The position numbers were made by a program, and so were the translations under genes. From Prosapia bicincta (lineage: Eukaryota > Arthropoda > Insecta > Hemiptera > Cercopidae): a stretch of 64,000 nucleotides of DNA. Each line of letters starts with the position of its first letter. Positions within the stretch are counted from its first letter, which is position 1. Where the stretch lies: contig JBAIZL010000008.1 of the NCBI GenBank assembly GCA_036971475.1, positions 25,402,482-25,466,481 on the forward strand, given 5' to 3'. Below, one piece after another: positions 47,961 to 60,869 of this stretch. The notes beneath the pieces were generated by a model, which ran no database searches, was not told the origin of the DNA, and saw only the letters and a list, made by a program, of their open reading frames with translations.

Positions 47961-49565
47961 ATCAACTTGCTGTTTGTGGGGCTTTGGTAATATGGCTGCA
48001 GAATATCAATGATTAGCTTCTACAATATCAACTTGCTGTTTGTGGGGCTTTGGTAATATGGCTGCAGAATATCAATGTTTAGCTTCTACAATATCAACTT
48101 GCTGTTTGTGGGGCTTTGGTAATATGGCTGCAGAATATCAATGATTAGCTTCTACAATATCAACTTGCTGTTTGTGGGGCTTTGGTAATATGGCTGCAGA
48201 ATATCAATGTTTAGCTTCTACAATATCAACTTGCTTTTTGTGGGGCTTTGGTAATATGGCTGCAGAATATCAATGATTAGCTTCTACAATATCAACTTGC
48301 TGTTTGTGGGGCTTTGGTAATATGGCTGCAGAATATCAATGTTTAGCTTCTACAATATCAACTTGCTGTTTGCTGTTTGTGGGGCTTTGGTAATATGGCT
48401 GCAGAATATCAATGATTAGCTTCTACAATATCAACTTGCTGTTTGCTGTTTGTGGGGCTTTGGTAATATGGCTGCAGAATATCAATGATTAGCTTCTACA
48501 ATATCAACTTGCTGTTTGTGGGGCTTTGGTAATATGGCTGCAGAATATCAATGATTAGCTTCTACAATATCAACTTGCTGTTTGTGGGGCTTTGGTAATA
48601 TGGCTGCAGAATATCAATGATTAGCTTCTACAATATCAACTTGCTGTTTGTGGGGCTTTGGTAATATGGCTGCAGAATATCAATGTTTAGCTTCTACAAT
48701 ATCAACTTGCTTTTTGTGGGGCTTTGGTAATATGGCTGCAGAATATCAATGATTAGCTTCTACAATATCAACTTGCTGTTTGTGGGGCTTTGGTAATATG
48801 GCTGCAGAATATCAATGTTTAGCTTCTACAATATCAACTTGCTGTTTGTGGGGCTTTGGTAATATGGTTGCAGAATATCAATGATTAGCTTCTACAATAT
48901 CAACTTGCTGTTTGTGTGGCTTTGGTAATATGGCTGCAGAATATCAATGATTAGCTTCTACAATATCAACTTGCTGTTTGTGGGGCTTTGGTAATATGGC
49001 TGCAGAATATCAATGATTAGCTTCTACAATATCAACTTGCTGTTTGCTGTTTGTGGGGCTTTGGTAATATGGCTGCAGAATATCAATGATTAGCTTCTAC
49101 AATATCAACTTGCTGTTTGTGGGGCTTTGGTAATATGGCTGCAGAATATCAAGGATTAGCTTCTACAATATCAACTTGCTGTTTGTGGGGCTTTGGTAAT
49201 ATGGCTGCAGAATATCAATGATTAGCTTCTACAATATCAACTTGCTGTTTGTGGGGCTTTGGTAATATGGCTGCAGAATATCAATGTTTAGCTTCTACAA
49301 TATCAACTTGCTGTTTGTGGGGCTTTGGTAATATGGCTGCAGAATATCAAGGATTAGATTCTACAATATCAACTTGCTGTTTGTGGGGCTTTGGTAATAT
49401 GGCTGCAGAATATCAATGTTTAGCTTCTACAATATCAACTTGCTGTTTGTGGGGCTTTGGTAATATGGCTGCAGAATATCAAGGATTAGATTCTACAATA
49501 TCAACTTGCTGTTTGTGGGGCTTTGGTAATATGGCTGCAGAATATCAAGGATTTGCTTCTACAAA
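47961..49565. repeat. Minisatellite, ~24 copies of 66 bp
   Basis: Unit ATCAACTTGCTGTTTGTGGG continued by GCTTTGGTAATATGGCTGCA and GAATATCAATGATTAGCTTC. A few units have a 7-bp insertion (TGCTGTT). Length 66 divides by 3, so one frame reads a 22-residue repeat CCLWGFGNMAAEYQ..AST..ST. In most units it is closed by TGA; in the last five it is open (49249-49617). Not considered a gene. Confidence 0.95.
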
Positions 49566-49619
49566 TGAATATTGGTTTAAAGAAACAGATAAAACCGTTA
49601 TAACGTTTTTTTTCTAAAC

Positions 49620-50640
49620 ACTTAAAACCTGCTGTTCCTAAGAGCTTAAAATTAGTGTAAAAGTGGACGTTTCTTCAGTGTAAATGTAGTAGGAGCTTTC
49701 ATGAAGTATTACAAATCTCGTCAATGAAATCTTTAGATCTTGAAAAACATTATATTATTTGAAAATTGTTGTCTAATATAGTGAGAACCCTTACTTCGTT
49801 TCCCATTTAAGAATAATTCCTAAAAATTAAACTTGTTAATCCCGTGACTTTTCAATAAGTCACTACTAATGCGCTACTAGTCTAAATACTCGCTTAAAAC
49901 TGACTTACTGATATTTTTCAGTAGCTTGTTCTGCTTTAGTTTTAAGCATTGTTCAATGCTTCAAAATTAAAAGTATCACCTAACGTATCTGTTGGGATAT
50001 CTCAATAAAGCTAGTGGTTTTCTCCAAGTGTTTCATCTTAAAAATACTGCATTAATATTAATTACGCTGATTTATTCAATAAGCTACAAATTTCACTTTG
50101 GTTTAAAATCATTTTGTAATAGAATGTAATTTGTAATAGAATGTAATTTGTAATAGAATGTAATTTGTAATATAGCCTATCGACTTATTTTTATGGGAGA
50201 TAATAAATTAGTTTTGGTACTACTTCACCAAACATTATTCGAAAAATTAAGATTTTTCCTTATGTTACTCAAACATTCTTTTTAAACTAGAAATATTTTA
50301 AGAGACTGATTTTAAGTTGCAGTCTCTGTGTTGTAGGCCTTTATCTTAAGGCTTTTTAAAATGTTATTATTGATATCAATTGTCAAAACCACTACTTACT
50401 GTTATTTTTCAGGAGACGCATTTCACACTAGATCAATGTATTGTTCAATTCTGTATCACATTACAAAATGTTACTACTTAGAATTTGCAACAATGAAACA
50501 TAACCTCAATGAAGTATCAACTCACAAAAAACCGTATAAAATAAATGTTGTCTTTATTACAATAATATTCACACACATTACTATATACCCACAAGTTTAG
50601 GATAAGATTCGATTAAAGAAAAACAAGTAATATATATATA
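49620..50640. other. No gene recognised; short 17-bp tandem
   Basis: Contains ~3.5 copies of TTGTAATAGAATGTAAT at 50114-50175. A 79-codon frame at 50361-50600 shows no family motif. Confidence 0.45.
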
Positions 50641-50645
50641 TATAT

Positions 50646-51370
50646 ATAAGTCAATTCCTACTTAAGTCAACAAAAAATAATTCAGTTTCTTTTTATTTTA
50701 TATTTACAATTAATGTAAATATTTATATAGGTCTACATACGTCAGAATAACAATATTAAGTGGTTAATTAGAAAGCCAATTTCCTTGAAATTTTCCATTT
50801 ACCTTTCATTTTATTGTGTTAAACTATAATTTTTTTGTTATATTTATTTTATTTATATTTATTTTCTTTTTTTCGTCGCTTGCATTGCGTTATAGTTTCT
50901 TTTCGCTTTCCTTTCGTACTGTCCGTTTCTGAAGCAAGGTTCGAACCCTTAATCTAGATAGTTTGTTTAATATATTCATTTTTAATCCTACATACTTATT
51001 TATAATATTGTGTGGTAACCATGGCAACATTTTAAAATTGCACAATGGAGGTTTCGACGACAACCAGATGGTGGCGAAAGAAAAATGCATACTAAATCTT
51101 TGAAAAGTGCAATTCTAACTATGGGAAACTTGGCTCAGTGCCAAAGCGCTTGACTTCGAACATGAAGATACTCAGTTCGAATTGGACCTTAGACACCCCA
51201 ACGTTTTATAATTTAATAAATGAATAAATATCTGAAATAACTGTATTAACGTATTAACTGTATTAATGTATGTGAACCTGATTGGATGTTTAAAACATTA
51301 TTTTATTAACATTATAAAATTTGTACAAGATATATATCAGGAGTGTGTGAGGTAATATAAGGAATTGAAA
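50646..51370. repeat. Dispersed repeat D, copy 2
   Basis: Homologous along its length to 29351-30075, with the tRNA-like segment at 51122-51188. Divergence is moderate with many small indels. Confidence 0.75.
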
Positions 51371-51374
51371 TAGT

Positions 51375-53435
51375 AACTGTACTAAGGATAATACTGTAAT
51401 CGGGAAATGATTCAAAACAGGACGACTTACGTTTGCAGCAGAGACTAGTTATAGCTTACTAATCGACTGCCAAATGTAACATGATAAACAGAAAGATTGT
51501 AGGGCTTACACTTTCTGCACTGCTACGTCGACACTATGAAATTTTATAAAATCGTACTGTATTTCACTTTGCAAATACTAAATTTTACGGTACATAAATT
51601 CACGCTAAAATCTTCTTTATAACCAAATCTCTCCTGAACAGATACTTTGTAGCTATATGCTATTCATGTAGGCCTCCATGTATATTGGTGCAATGTAAGG
51701 GTAGTTATACTTAGGAAATTCTTTCTTACATAATTACTTTTGTAAAGTGAGGTTTGTGTTCAACTTATATAACATCTCAACTAGTGTTAATGTTTTGCGA
51801 CGCCTAAAATCACATGTTTTTTGTTTGCAACGTATTTTTTAGTAACATGTGTGAAAGTGAAAAATTCGAACACTATTACCTATAAATATAGTCATTACCT
51901 GTAACAGGATTTTTAAATGCATTCAATTCTAAAAATTTAAACATTAAACATAATATATATATAGGTTTTCTAAAAGCTATACATATATCTATTCAGTCAA
52001 AGTTTCTGTCGTTTTTAGTCATATTTCTTAGAGTTAGATTATTAAATAAATGAAAACGAATATTATTTATAGATGATGAATTTATTCACTGATGCTCCAT
52101 GTTATGGAGACAATTAAAGGATATTGTCAATCATAAAGCTGAATACTTCCGTCAGGTAAATTACAATAATATTTTCCTGTTTAAATAAAGCTTTCACTAC
52201 TTTACGTGGTCAGCAAATTGGAAAACCTTACGGAAATGACGTGTTTAATGACTGCTAGCTCCTTATATAGAAAAGGACGTCCTGGTGACTAGCATTTCAG
52301 TACAGAAATATAGCTGGTTAAATTTGCAGAAACTAAAACTATAGGTGCTATCAAACACATCCATTCAACTAAATTCTGAAAATACCTATCGATGGTAATT
52401 GGCTATTCAATACATTTACTAGTGATTGAATATGTAATATGTTTAAACTCTACAAATATGACCAGAGTTACGAGTTTTGTCCTGGGGGGCCACAAGATTG
52501 CCCTGGGAGGTATCAAATGGGGTCCAGGGTTACGCCTCCCCCCCAAAAAAAGAACATTTAAAAGCTTGTTGACATTGAACATCCAAAAACGTACATTATG
52601 GAATACATGTTTTAAACTACTTTTTTTATTGGTAAGTTAGGTTATAGTATTCAACGATATGTTTCTCATAGAACGCAAATCGGGGAATTTTAGACATATA
52701 GCTATGCAAAACTCTAAACATTTAAATTTTAATCGAATTTTGCACTCATAAGTTAAAAAAAAAACCTATTTTGTTTCTAGGAGAAACAACGTTGAATACC
52801 ACACTTCGACTGAAACCATTCCTAAAATTTCATTTTGAACATCATGACTTGTAAGATTAAAATTAAATTTCATATTTTTCTTTGAACTTACAATAATATT
52901 TAGAAAATATCTCGCATAGATCAATATAACCACTGATACTACCGAGTATATTTCTTGTCAGCACTGTTATTATTCTTGTAGTATTTTAATGAGTTCATTG
53001 TAAGCTTTTGATTATAAAAAAATAATATACTTGTTCAGAAAGTTGGAAGGGAATTTCCCTCTTTACCCCTTCCCCTTAAATCCACCCATGCCGACACATA
53101 TCTGACATTTCATTCTATCAATTTTAATTTAAATGAATAAAATAATGTTTCGCAGTATTTTCATTAATGTCCAAATCTAAAATGAGGATCCACAGAAAAC
53201 ACCCAACGTTTCCTCCTCTGCAGAAGTCTGCAAAAAAACTATTTATATAATATTATTGGTTTTCATCTTCAACTTAAGCTACTAGATTGTCACCATACAT
53301 TTTGTCTATATGAGGATAGCCGTTTCAGGAAATATACCCCATTACAAACTCGGATCTGACCTCTCGCTATTTAAGGATAGGGGTTGGGAAATTGAAATTA
53401 TTTATATTGAAGCAGTTTTGGGGATAATGGTGGCA
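51375..53435. other. No gene recognised
   Basis: AT-rich. GGGGGGCCACAAGATTGCCC near 52485 and GCCTCCCCCCCAAAAAA near 52530 look like remnants of a transposon end; no partner was found. Confidence 0.35.
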
Positions 53436-53438
53436 ATA

Positions 53439-53440
<2 letters not shown>

Positions 53441-53516
<76 letters not shown>

Positions 53517-53769
53517 GTTATAATGAATCGGGTTTTTATTATGCGTCTTGGGTTTAATTTGAAATGTTTGTATATTCGAACTGTTCAGCTTTGTGAAATC
53601 TCTTATTCGTGCACAAAGAACAAACTTAACAAAAATAACAGTCTTCAAACAACAAAAACACACGAAATATACAAGCATTTAAAATTTCACCCAATACTCA
53701 CACCCATATGGTGTATGTAACACACACACACACACATACACTCACACACACCACACACACATACACTCA

Positions 53770-53805
<36 letters not shown>
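53441..53805. repeat. (GT)n and (CA)n microsatellites in opposite orientation
   Basis: GT repeats at ~53441-53519 and CA repeats at ~53720-53804 can pair as an inverted repeat around 200 bp of non-repetitive sequence. Confidence 0.9.
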
Positions 53806-53806
<1 letters not shown>

Positions 53807-54129
53807 CATGAATAATCCCAAAACTCCTTCAGAATTGCCAAATATATTTTCCCCCTTTCACCGTATACGTAAATGACCAACACGTCAGTTTCGCTCCGAA
53901 TTGATAATAAGACAAATCTCTCGAAACGGCTGTTCTCATTTAGTAGTAAAATGGATAAGCCATGGAATTGACTGAAAGAAGTAAAAACTTGAATGAACAA
54001 TGTGTCAGACTCGTCTGAAGAAGTTTTCACTTCAATTATTTGAATAAAAATATATAACTAAATATCATAATATTGGATTCATTATATTTATTGATATATA
54101 AATTAATAGAGTCTCTTTAATAATATATG

Positions 54130-54290
54130 TATCTGAGTACAGTTTTCTGCCTTTCCTAACGTTACAGTATATTCCTCTGTTGACGTGTTTCGGAATAACT
54201 CCATTTTCAAAACTTAAATAGAAGATTTATATAGAAATAATAGCAACAGAAATGGAGATGAGTATATTCAGAATTTATTACCCCATAAAG
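54130..54290. mobile_element. Fold-back element, family E, copy 2
   Basis: Homologous to 40984-41190 (GAGTACAGTTTTCTGCC, CCTCTGTTGACGTGTTTCGG, CAGAAATGGAGATGAGTATA). It also has the mutated hammerhead-like TTGAAAATGGAGTTATTCCG on the - strand. Confidence 0.72.
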
Positions 54291-54299
54291 ATATTGAAT

Positions 54300-55715
54300 T
54301 ATAACATTTTAACTTTTACAATTAATAAAATAACGTGTTAAAACAGCTGTTACCCACATACATACAGCTGTTGTACGAAATCATATCTTACAATTTATTG
54401 TAAGCTAAATCTAACGCGCTCAGATCTCTGATGACGTAGTCTGGATTTTTCTCCCAGTAAATAAATGTGTGGGGCACCCAAAGAAGTTTCCACTTTAAGA
54501 AATAAGAACTACTTTGGCCAAGTATTTACATTTTAATATTTATTACTGTTCATAACTTTATTTTTCCAAAATTCTTTAGGAAAACCTCTTACTTTATTTA
54601 ATTATTTTCTTTGACATTTGTTGTTTTCGTTGTTTCATTACAACTCACAAGTGTCTTTGAAGCTATCTATTTATTCATAGTTTGACGAATAATTTTGCAC
54701 TTATTTTCCCTGATCCTGGTAATACATCTTCTTCTCTCCATTTTATAATCTGCGTGTATTTAGTTTGTTTAACCATTACATTTTTTCGTGTTTGTTAATA
54801 AATAGGCACAACATCAAATTTTATTAATTTTGCCTTCAGAAAAACGGAAATTTTTCTGTCAAACACCTTTTCACTAACTGCACCTCTTGTTATATGTATG
54901 GTGCTTCTTTTCCATACACTCTGGTTGATGTCCCAAAACCTAAACATCTTCGTGGTATTAAACTCTGATGAAATCCATCTAAGCGAGTGTATGCTTTAGT
55001 AACTCTACCGCCAAGTATGAATTCAAGAATGATTTGTTTTTGTGTTAAGCTAAGGGCACTTTAGAAGGATGGTCATAATATAGAGGAAGGAACTTAATTT
55101 GAGTAAAGGATCTGGAATAAAACGTAGTATTATGATAAAAAATTTATTATGGTATAGGCCTATTGTTAAAAAATCCCGCCACTGTTCACCGAATAACTTC
55201 TATAAGCATTTATAACTTGTGTAACCCCAATTGCAGTTTTGCAATCTTGATCTCGTTAAAAGACGAGCAAATGATAAAGAACAAATTATAAAATGGTGTC
55301 AGGCAAATATGAGAATGCACAATAGAAAGTATGAACAGTAAATTTATTTTTAAAGAAAAAGTAAGATCTTTTAAAAGAGACAAGAAGTAAGATCGTACCG
55401 TGCAATCCTATGTCTATATCGAGAATTTATGAAGATTTCTTTGTAGTTGCTATGAGGGAGTATGATATTATAGCCTTAGAAGAATTGGAATATAGGCTAT
55501 AGCATTAAGGGATACAGGGGGGAGGGTCATGGCATCACTACCATACGTTCCTGAAACTACTAATTTTTGTGGCTATAAACCTTGTATTCAGAAGGTAAAA
55601 AATGTGTTTTAAGAAAAGAACTTAATAAATAAAGAAATATTTCATAATACAAAACCTTAAGTAGAGTAAAGGAAGATATTAGTAGAATATTTGTCACTCT
55701 AAGATTAAGTCAAGT
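54300..55715. other. No gene recognised
   Basis: AT-rich unique sequence. Confidence 0.35.
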
Positions 55716-55720
55716 AAAAA

Positions 55721-55900
55721 ATGGCTCAAACGTCGATTGAGAGAAGAATAGTTAAAAGAGCGAATAAGGAGATAAATCACTTTGGACCGAAGAGTAGTGA
55801 AGGACGACTTAAAGAAGAAGATAAACTTGTTCCGGCAGTGAAGAAACTAGCAAGTAATACACCGGAAGGAACAGCGAGTAGGAGTAGAGGAAGAAACTAA
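55721..55900 (+). pseudogene. 59-codon ORF, transposase-HTH-like
   Basis: Reads MAQTSIERRIVKRANKEINH then FGPKSSEGRLKEEDKLVPAV then KKLASNTPEGTASRSRGRN and TAA. It is highly charged, with a good start context (AAAAATGG). The S.ERRIVKRANKEI segment followed by TPxGxxxRSRGR resembles the helix-turn-helix and basic linker (TPGKxRxRxRK) at the N-terminus of insect transposase-derived proteins. A shifted frame after the stop goes on basic. I favour a decayed transposase fragment; a small host gene cannot be excluded. Confidence 0.35.
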
Positions 55901-55904
55901 AACT

Positions 55905-57880
55905 TTAATATATGACACAATTAGGAAACAAAGAAGAGGGACTTTTGGAATAAACTAAGTTGTAGTGAAGGACCTTGTGTGAAACAAAACAATTTTCTCT
56001 TTAAGAAATGTAAACAAACTGGTGGTCAGTAGTAGTTACACTTCACATACATGTTTACGTTTAAAGTTATGTAGTAGATCGATTACTTAAATTAATTTTG
56101 TGTAGTAGCTGAGCAGTGGTTTTATTATTGTTTGTAATGAGAGCTGCCACAACGTGGCCTAAACATCTTCAGCAAACTTGATGGACTGAAGAAGATCTGT
56201 AGGAGAACAATAGAAGATATAAAGTACAATAGAGTGGAGAATGAAGACAGCGAAAGTGGAAGTGCTGGGTGATACTAAATGGATTCGACTCACAGTCACA
56301 TATGGCCTATATACTCCTAGCCCACTCTTAAGATGATGAAATATCGTAGTAGTATATCTGTGCAATAATATCAACTTGAAGAATGGAAATATGTCTTTAA
56401 AGTTATTAGAAATCCCTTCAACTATGAAACCCCTTTATTTATGCATAATGTATAACATTGTCGTTAGATCATGTTTTTAATGTATGGTGATTACGACAAT
56501 ACGTTAATTCAGGTCACTTAGTAATGCTATATTCTAAAGTAAGCAACAGCACTGGCTTTATGGGATTTTAAGAATTCTCGCAGTTTGCTAGAAAACAGTT
56601 AGGCCGGAACTTCGATCCTTCTACAATCAGTATTAATAATCTGTTTTTCGTTTCACAAAGAACAATGCTGTTCGACTGACCAAAGCAGGTCAGCTGATCC
56701 TATCAACCATTCACTTGCTGTACCGTCCTCGAGATTAGGAAAATACTTACATTTAGTTTACCATAGACGCACACCTGGTTCAAATTTTAATTCCAACTAT
56801 AGTTTCTTTTTTCTATATATGGATTTAGGTTGTCAAAGAAGCAGTTTTCAGTTTGGAAATAAATTAATGTGATAAAATCTTATCAAGATGTGTGACGAGA
56901 TTATAGTTGTCTATGCATTTACTTGACGTTTGTTAATGTGCAGAAAATTTGAGTAAAATCATATGGATTGACCGTCACAGAAAAAGCTCTTACAACAGCC
57001 AAAATAACCTATTACTTTTAACATATTAAAAGAGAAATTCTTGTATTGAAAAATGTAAAGGCCAAGTCGTATTAAAATTCCGATAATACACAATATTATT
57101 TTGTTCATCCTATTTAAGATTAAATATAATAAATTTAATTATGTAAATGTTTATCATACTCTTTCAACCTGTAAACAATTGTCATTCTTCAAAAATATAT
57201 AATACAGGGCCTATTTTCTTAAACTTATATATAACGATACTAAAATATTTTATCAGGAAAACACTTAACGTTTTGTGTTTAATGTCCCTTGTAGTTTATA
57301 AATAGCTTGTAGCAATCACAAAAACTGATCTTGTATAATAAAAACCATTTCTCCTTTTTTATAAATGTAGGCTTCTTACACTTCCCCAGATTTTACTAAT
57401 AGTATTTCACGTTATTGGTTTATCCGACGCTAAATATTTATTTTTAAAACACAATAAACAAGTTTTCCAACTTTAGCTCCCTAAAACCAGGTTAGTAACA
57501 GACGTACCCGGAGTAATAAAACATCTGAAGAGTAACCTTGATATCTAACAGGAAAACTGTAATAAAACTGTAGTAATACCAATTCAATGAAAAATCTCAC
57601 AATCGAAAGAGAAGACTTATTTTTAATGGTTTTTATAATACTCTAAAAAGATTGTATCATCACTGACAGTTTTTCGTTTTTACATACTTACTTACAAAGG
57701 ATGAACAAGTTATTTTAACTGTCACAAATCATACCTACTGGTTGAAATTTTAAAAAAAAGTATATAAAACCTCTATTTATCAATACACTAACTATATAGG
57801 TAGAGGGGTTCTTTATAAAATATAACACTATTTTATAATGTATTTAATTAATATATTGCTACTGTATTCAACAATATAGA
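55905..57880. other. No gene recognised
   Basis: Around 56160-56290 a + frame reads KLDGLKKICRRTIEDIKYNR and an acidic EDSESGSAG, possibly further transposon debris. The rest is AT-rich. Confidence 0.35.
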
Positions 57881-57883
57881 AAC

Positions 57884-58023
57884 AAAGTATCTGGTTAGGA
57901 TAGTTTTGGGTTACAAAAAATAACAGGTTTTCTAAGGGTAACAATTCAATTCACTAACCACTTACGTTAGAAAATTTATTATTTTTCGTTACATACCCTA
58001 ACCTATCCTAACCAGATTCTTTA
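57884..58023. mobile_element. Palindromic MITE-like element
   Basis: AAAGTATCTGGTTAGGATAG at the left and CTATCCTAACCAGATTCTTT at the right are inverses; pairing continues through GTTAC..AAAAAATAA to the middle (arms ~58 bp). Confidence 0.85.
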
Positions 58024-58192
58024 TAGTTATTAATATAAGTGTAGTATAGTAACGTAGAATAAAAAAAGTACGTTAATTCCTGAAGAATTACATGGAAAAG
58101 GAGAGCACTTGTAAAGTACGGGATACGTTTATAGCCCGATAATTGTAACTTATATTTTCAATTTACATTTAAAACAAGAAATATACATTTTT

Positions 58193-58570
58193 TTTAAAGT
58201 CAATCCCTACTTAAATCAACAAAGAACAATTTTAAAAATTTATTAAGAGGTATATGAATTTTTCCTTTGCCCTCATCTGATTGTCGTCGAAACCTCCATT
58301 GAACAACGTTATATTATTATCATGGTTACCACACAATATCGTAAACAATGCTACAGGATTAAAATGAATGAAAAGAAAAAATAATAAATAAATTTTATTA
58401 ACGGTATCGAATCTTGCTTCGCAAATGGACAATACGAAAGGAAAGCCAAAAGAAACTACAATACAATGCACGCGACGAAAAAAAGAAAGCGTATAAATAG
58501 TATCAAACAAAAATAATAGTCACACACTATATATACAAAGGAAAATGGAAAATTGTAATGAAATTCGTTT
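58193..58570. repeat. Dispersed repeat D, copy 3, interior inverted
   Basis: Starts with the same AAAGTCAATCCCTACTTAAA end and orientation as copies 1 and 2, but the sequence after it is the reverse complement of the central part of those copies (for example TGTCGTCGAAACCTCCATTG, TGGTTACCACACAATAT). The tRNA-like part is missing. Confidence 0.72.
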
Positions 58571-59094
58571 TCTATTTTATTACATAATATTGTTTGTTAT
58601 TCTGACATATGCATTATATAAATATACATATTTCTATTAGGTACTAGCAGAGTACACGTCCGTCGTACGGGGTTGACGAATATTTGTATTGATTTAATTT
58701 GTACTTGAAATTAAATCCCAATAAATATATCAAACTATAGTTTATAAACCTACCGTTAAGGGAGTTTTCAAGGCCAGAGGGGCGGTTCCCTGACGGAATT
58801 TATAAGTAAAAATAGGCCTATCTGAAAACCAGGCACGCTTAGAATGTCCGTGTAAAATTTCAGGTATTTATTTCCCGTTCCCGCGTGTTCGATAGGGGAA
58901 AATATTATACCGGGGGACGCAGAAACTCATCAGGGACACGAAAAAATGAAAACTCACGCTCAGGGAAATAAATAAAATTTTTATGAAATTAAAGTTGGGT
59001 AAAAAATTCATTTCGGAGTAGTAAGAAGTACTACGTCCGCGTATCAACGAAGCACCGTACTACGTAAACAGATATTTAAATATAGGCCTACCTA

Positions 59095-59460
59095 TAAAGT
59101 ATCCAGTTACGATAGATTTAGTTGTAATTTTATGCAACAATATATACCTATATTAAAATATACCTGTAAGGTGTCCAGTCAGAATATTTGGTTGTAATTT
59201 TATGCAACATTACCTAATTAAACGTCTACTTCCGCGGAGTAATACTTCATCACGTGATCTCTATTCTAGCCTTACATGTGTACATTTGGTTAAACGTATA
59301 AAATTACAACCAAATCTATCCTGACTGGATACTTCATAGGTATATAAAACTAACCTTCCGTGGGAATAACAAACAATAATTGTCAATATAGCTTCAGGAA
59401 TTGTGTTTAATTCATTTTATATGTATTGTATTGGGGATGGGCAATGTGCATTTTTACCAG
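59095..59460. repeat. Dispersed repeat C, copy 2
   Basis: Shares AACCAAATCTATCCTGACT, CCGCGGAGTAAT and ATATAGCTTCAGGA with 21500-21880. It contains two direct copies of the TCCAGT..ATTTGGTTGTAATTTTATGCAAC segment plus one inverted copy. Confidence 0.68.
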
Positions 59461-59606
59461 CACTATTAGCACCACGTTTGGGGGGAATTACATTTTTCCA
59501 AAACTTTAAACTTTCGGGGCGTGAGAGAGAGTTTTCATAATTTTTCTCGTATCTCTGAATAAAGAAGAAAGAAAACATTAGCATAGGAGTGGTATAAGAG
59601 TTTGTT

Positions 59607-59879
59607 TTGGAGGACGGTAGACGCATTTGCAGTTACGAGAAATATAGGAACTTGGGAGTAGCTAATACGCACTTGAGAGTGACACTGGACCAAACTATCA
59701 CAAAGAGAAACCTCCAAGGAAGGAGGGTGATAGCGATAACGAATGGAATAGTCAGGGATCAGAATAAGACAATATTTAAAATGCCTTCAAATGTAGTAAC
59801 TTTAAAAAATAATAAGATTGAACTAAGGAATAAGGAGAGTAGCCAACCGACTGAACAATTCGATACGTCCGCCGGATGA
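59607..59879 (+). CDS. Hypothetical 90-codon ORF
   Basis: Starts MEDGRRICSYEKYRNLGVAN and ends with a Ser/Thr-rich tail before TGA. It is basic, with no domain I recognise. Two - strand frames overlap it. It follows directly on repeat C, so it is more likely transposon-related or accidental than a host gene. Confidence 0.2.
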   Translation: MEDGRRICSYEKYRNLGVANTHLRVTLDQTITKRNLQGRRVIAITNGIVRDQNKTIFKMPSNVVTLKNNKIELRNKESSQPTEQFDTSAG

Positions 59880-59884
59880 GTGTC

Positions 59885-60865
59885 AAGTGTTCAACCAAAC
59901 TACCATAAACTGTAAATTGCAACAAAAACATTGCATCTTCATTTTACTTGTTAAATTCGACTCAAAATGTATATTTGGCCTAGTAGAGTTTTTACGAAAA
60001 GATTTGTTTTTTCTTCGGAAAATGCTGCTTGCTATCTAGGTCAATACAATCAAGGTAGCTCAACAAAACGCCCGTAAATAGGATAATGGGCATCACTTCT
60101 TGATAGCAGCGTTTTTACAACTTTCTAAACAATTTAAATAAAACTTAGTTTATTTAGAGAGTAACAAAAAACCTATTATTTAAAGTTTAGAGCGTAGATT
60201 TACAATTGATTGTGTTAAAAACACAAAATATATCTTATTCTAACTAGATTCATGTAATTAATAAATAATACTTGTTTAATGCCTCGCGAAACGTCTCTAT
60301 ATTGTACTTCCATAGGAGCAGAAACTAATAATTATTACAATGAGTTAAGGTTTAATTTTATTTCTATTTACCAGCTTCTGTACTTTCTCTAATATTTCAC
60401 ACAGAGTGTTTTAAAATTAATACAGTGATTGTACATTGTATTTTCTTTAATAAACTACTTATTAAGAGAAATGTTCTTTTATAAGGGGGTCTATCGTTTA
60501 ATGGTTAGGCCGTACCCGATGTGTAGGACCTCCAGGATACGGCTGTAGAAACAGATACTTCCCTTTTTTTTAGGCCAAGTGAATTGTAAACTAACAACCT
60601 AATCCACTATACCAGCGTTTACCAACGCTTTTGATGGAAAATTACTTTTCTCTCATGATGATGTGTACCCTTATGAAAAAATTTTTTTGTTGAATAAAAA
60701 TGCGGTTTTTTACTTGACTCACAAAACAATCGGATTTTTATTCAACAAAAATATTTTTCTTACATTTTACATATAAAAACGAAGTAATATATTACAATAC
60801 AAAACTTTTATAACAATTCAAAACTGTTATAAATGAAGAAATTCTAAAAGAGTATTATTATACCA
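59885..60865. other. Intergenic; tRNA-like A box and one inverted repeat
   Basis: TATCGTTTAATGGTTAGGCC near 60492 resembles the D-arm of tRNA-Glu/Asp, but no B box or closing stem follows. 60676-60765 holds an imperfect inverted repeat (TTTTTTTGTTGAATAAAAAT / ATTTTTATTCAACAAAAA). Confidence 0.45.
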
Positions 60866-60869
60866 GTTA

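Noticed and set aside
48000..49600. Idea that the variable TGA in the 66-bp repeat is a selenocysteine codon
   Set aside because: No SECIS-like structure nearby and no gene; TGA/TGT variation is ordinary drift within a minisatellite.
58232..58510. 92-codon - strand ORF
   Set aside because: Lies wholly in dispersed repeat D; no domain and not open in the other copies.
60485..60560. Possible tRNA gene (TCGTTTAATGGTTAGG)
   Set aside because: A-box-like only; no B box, anticodon arm or acceptor stem can be formed.
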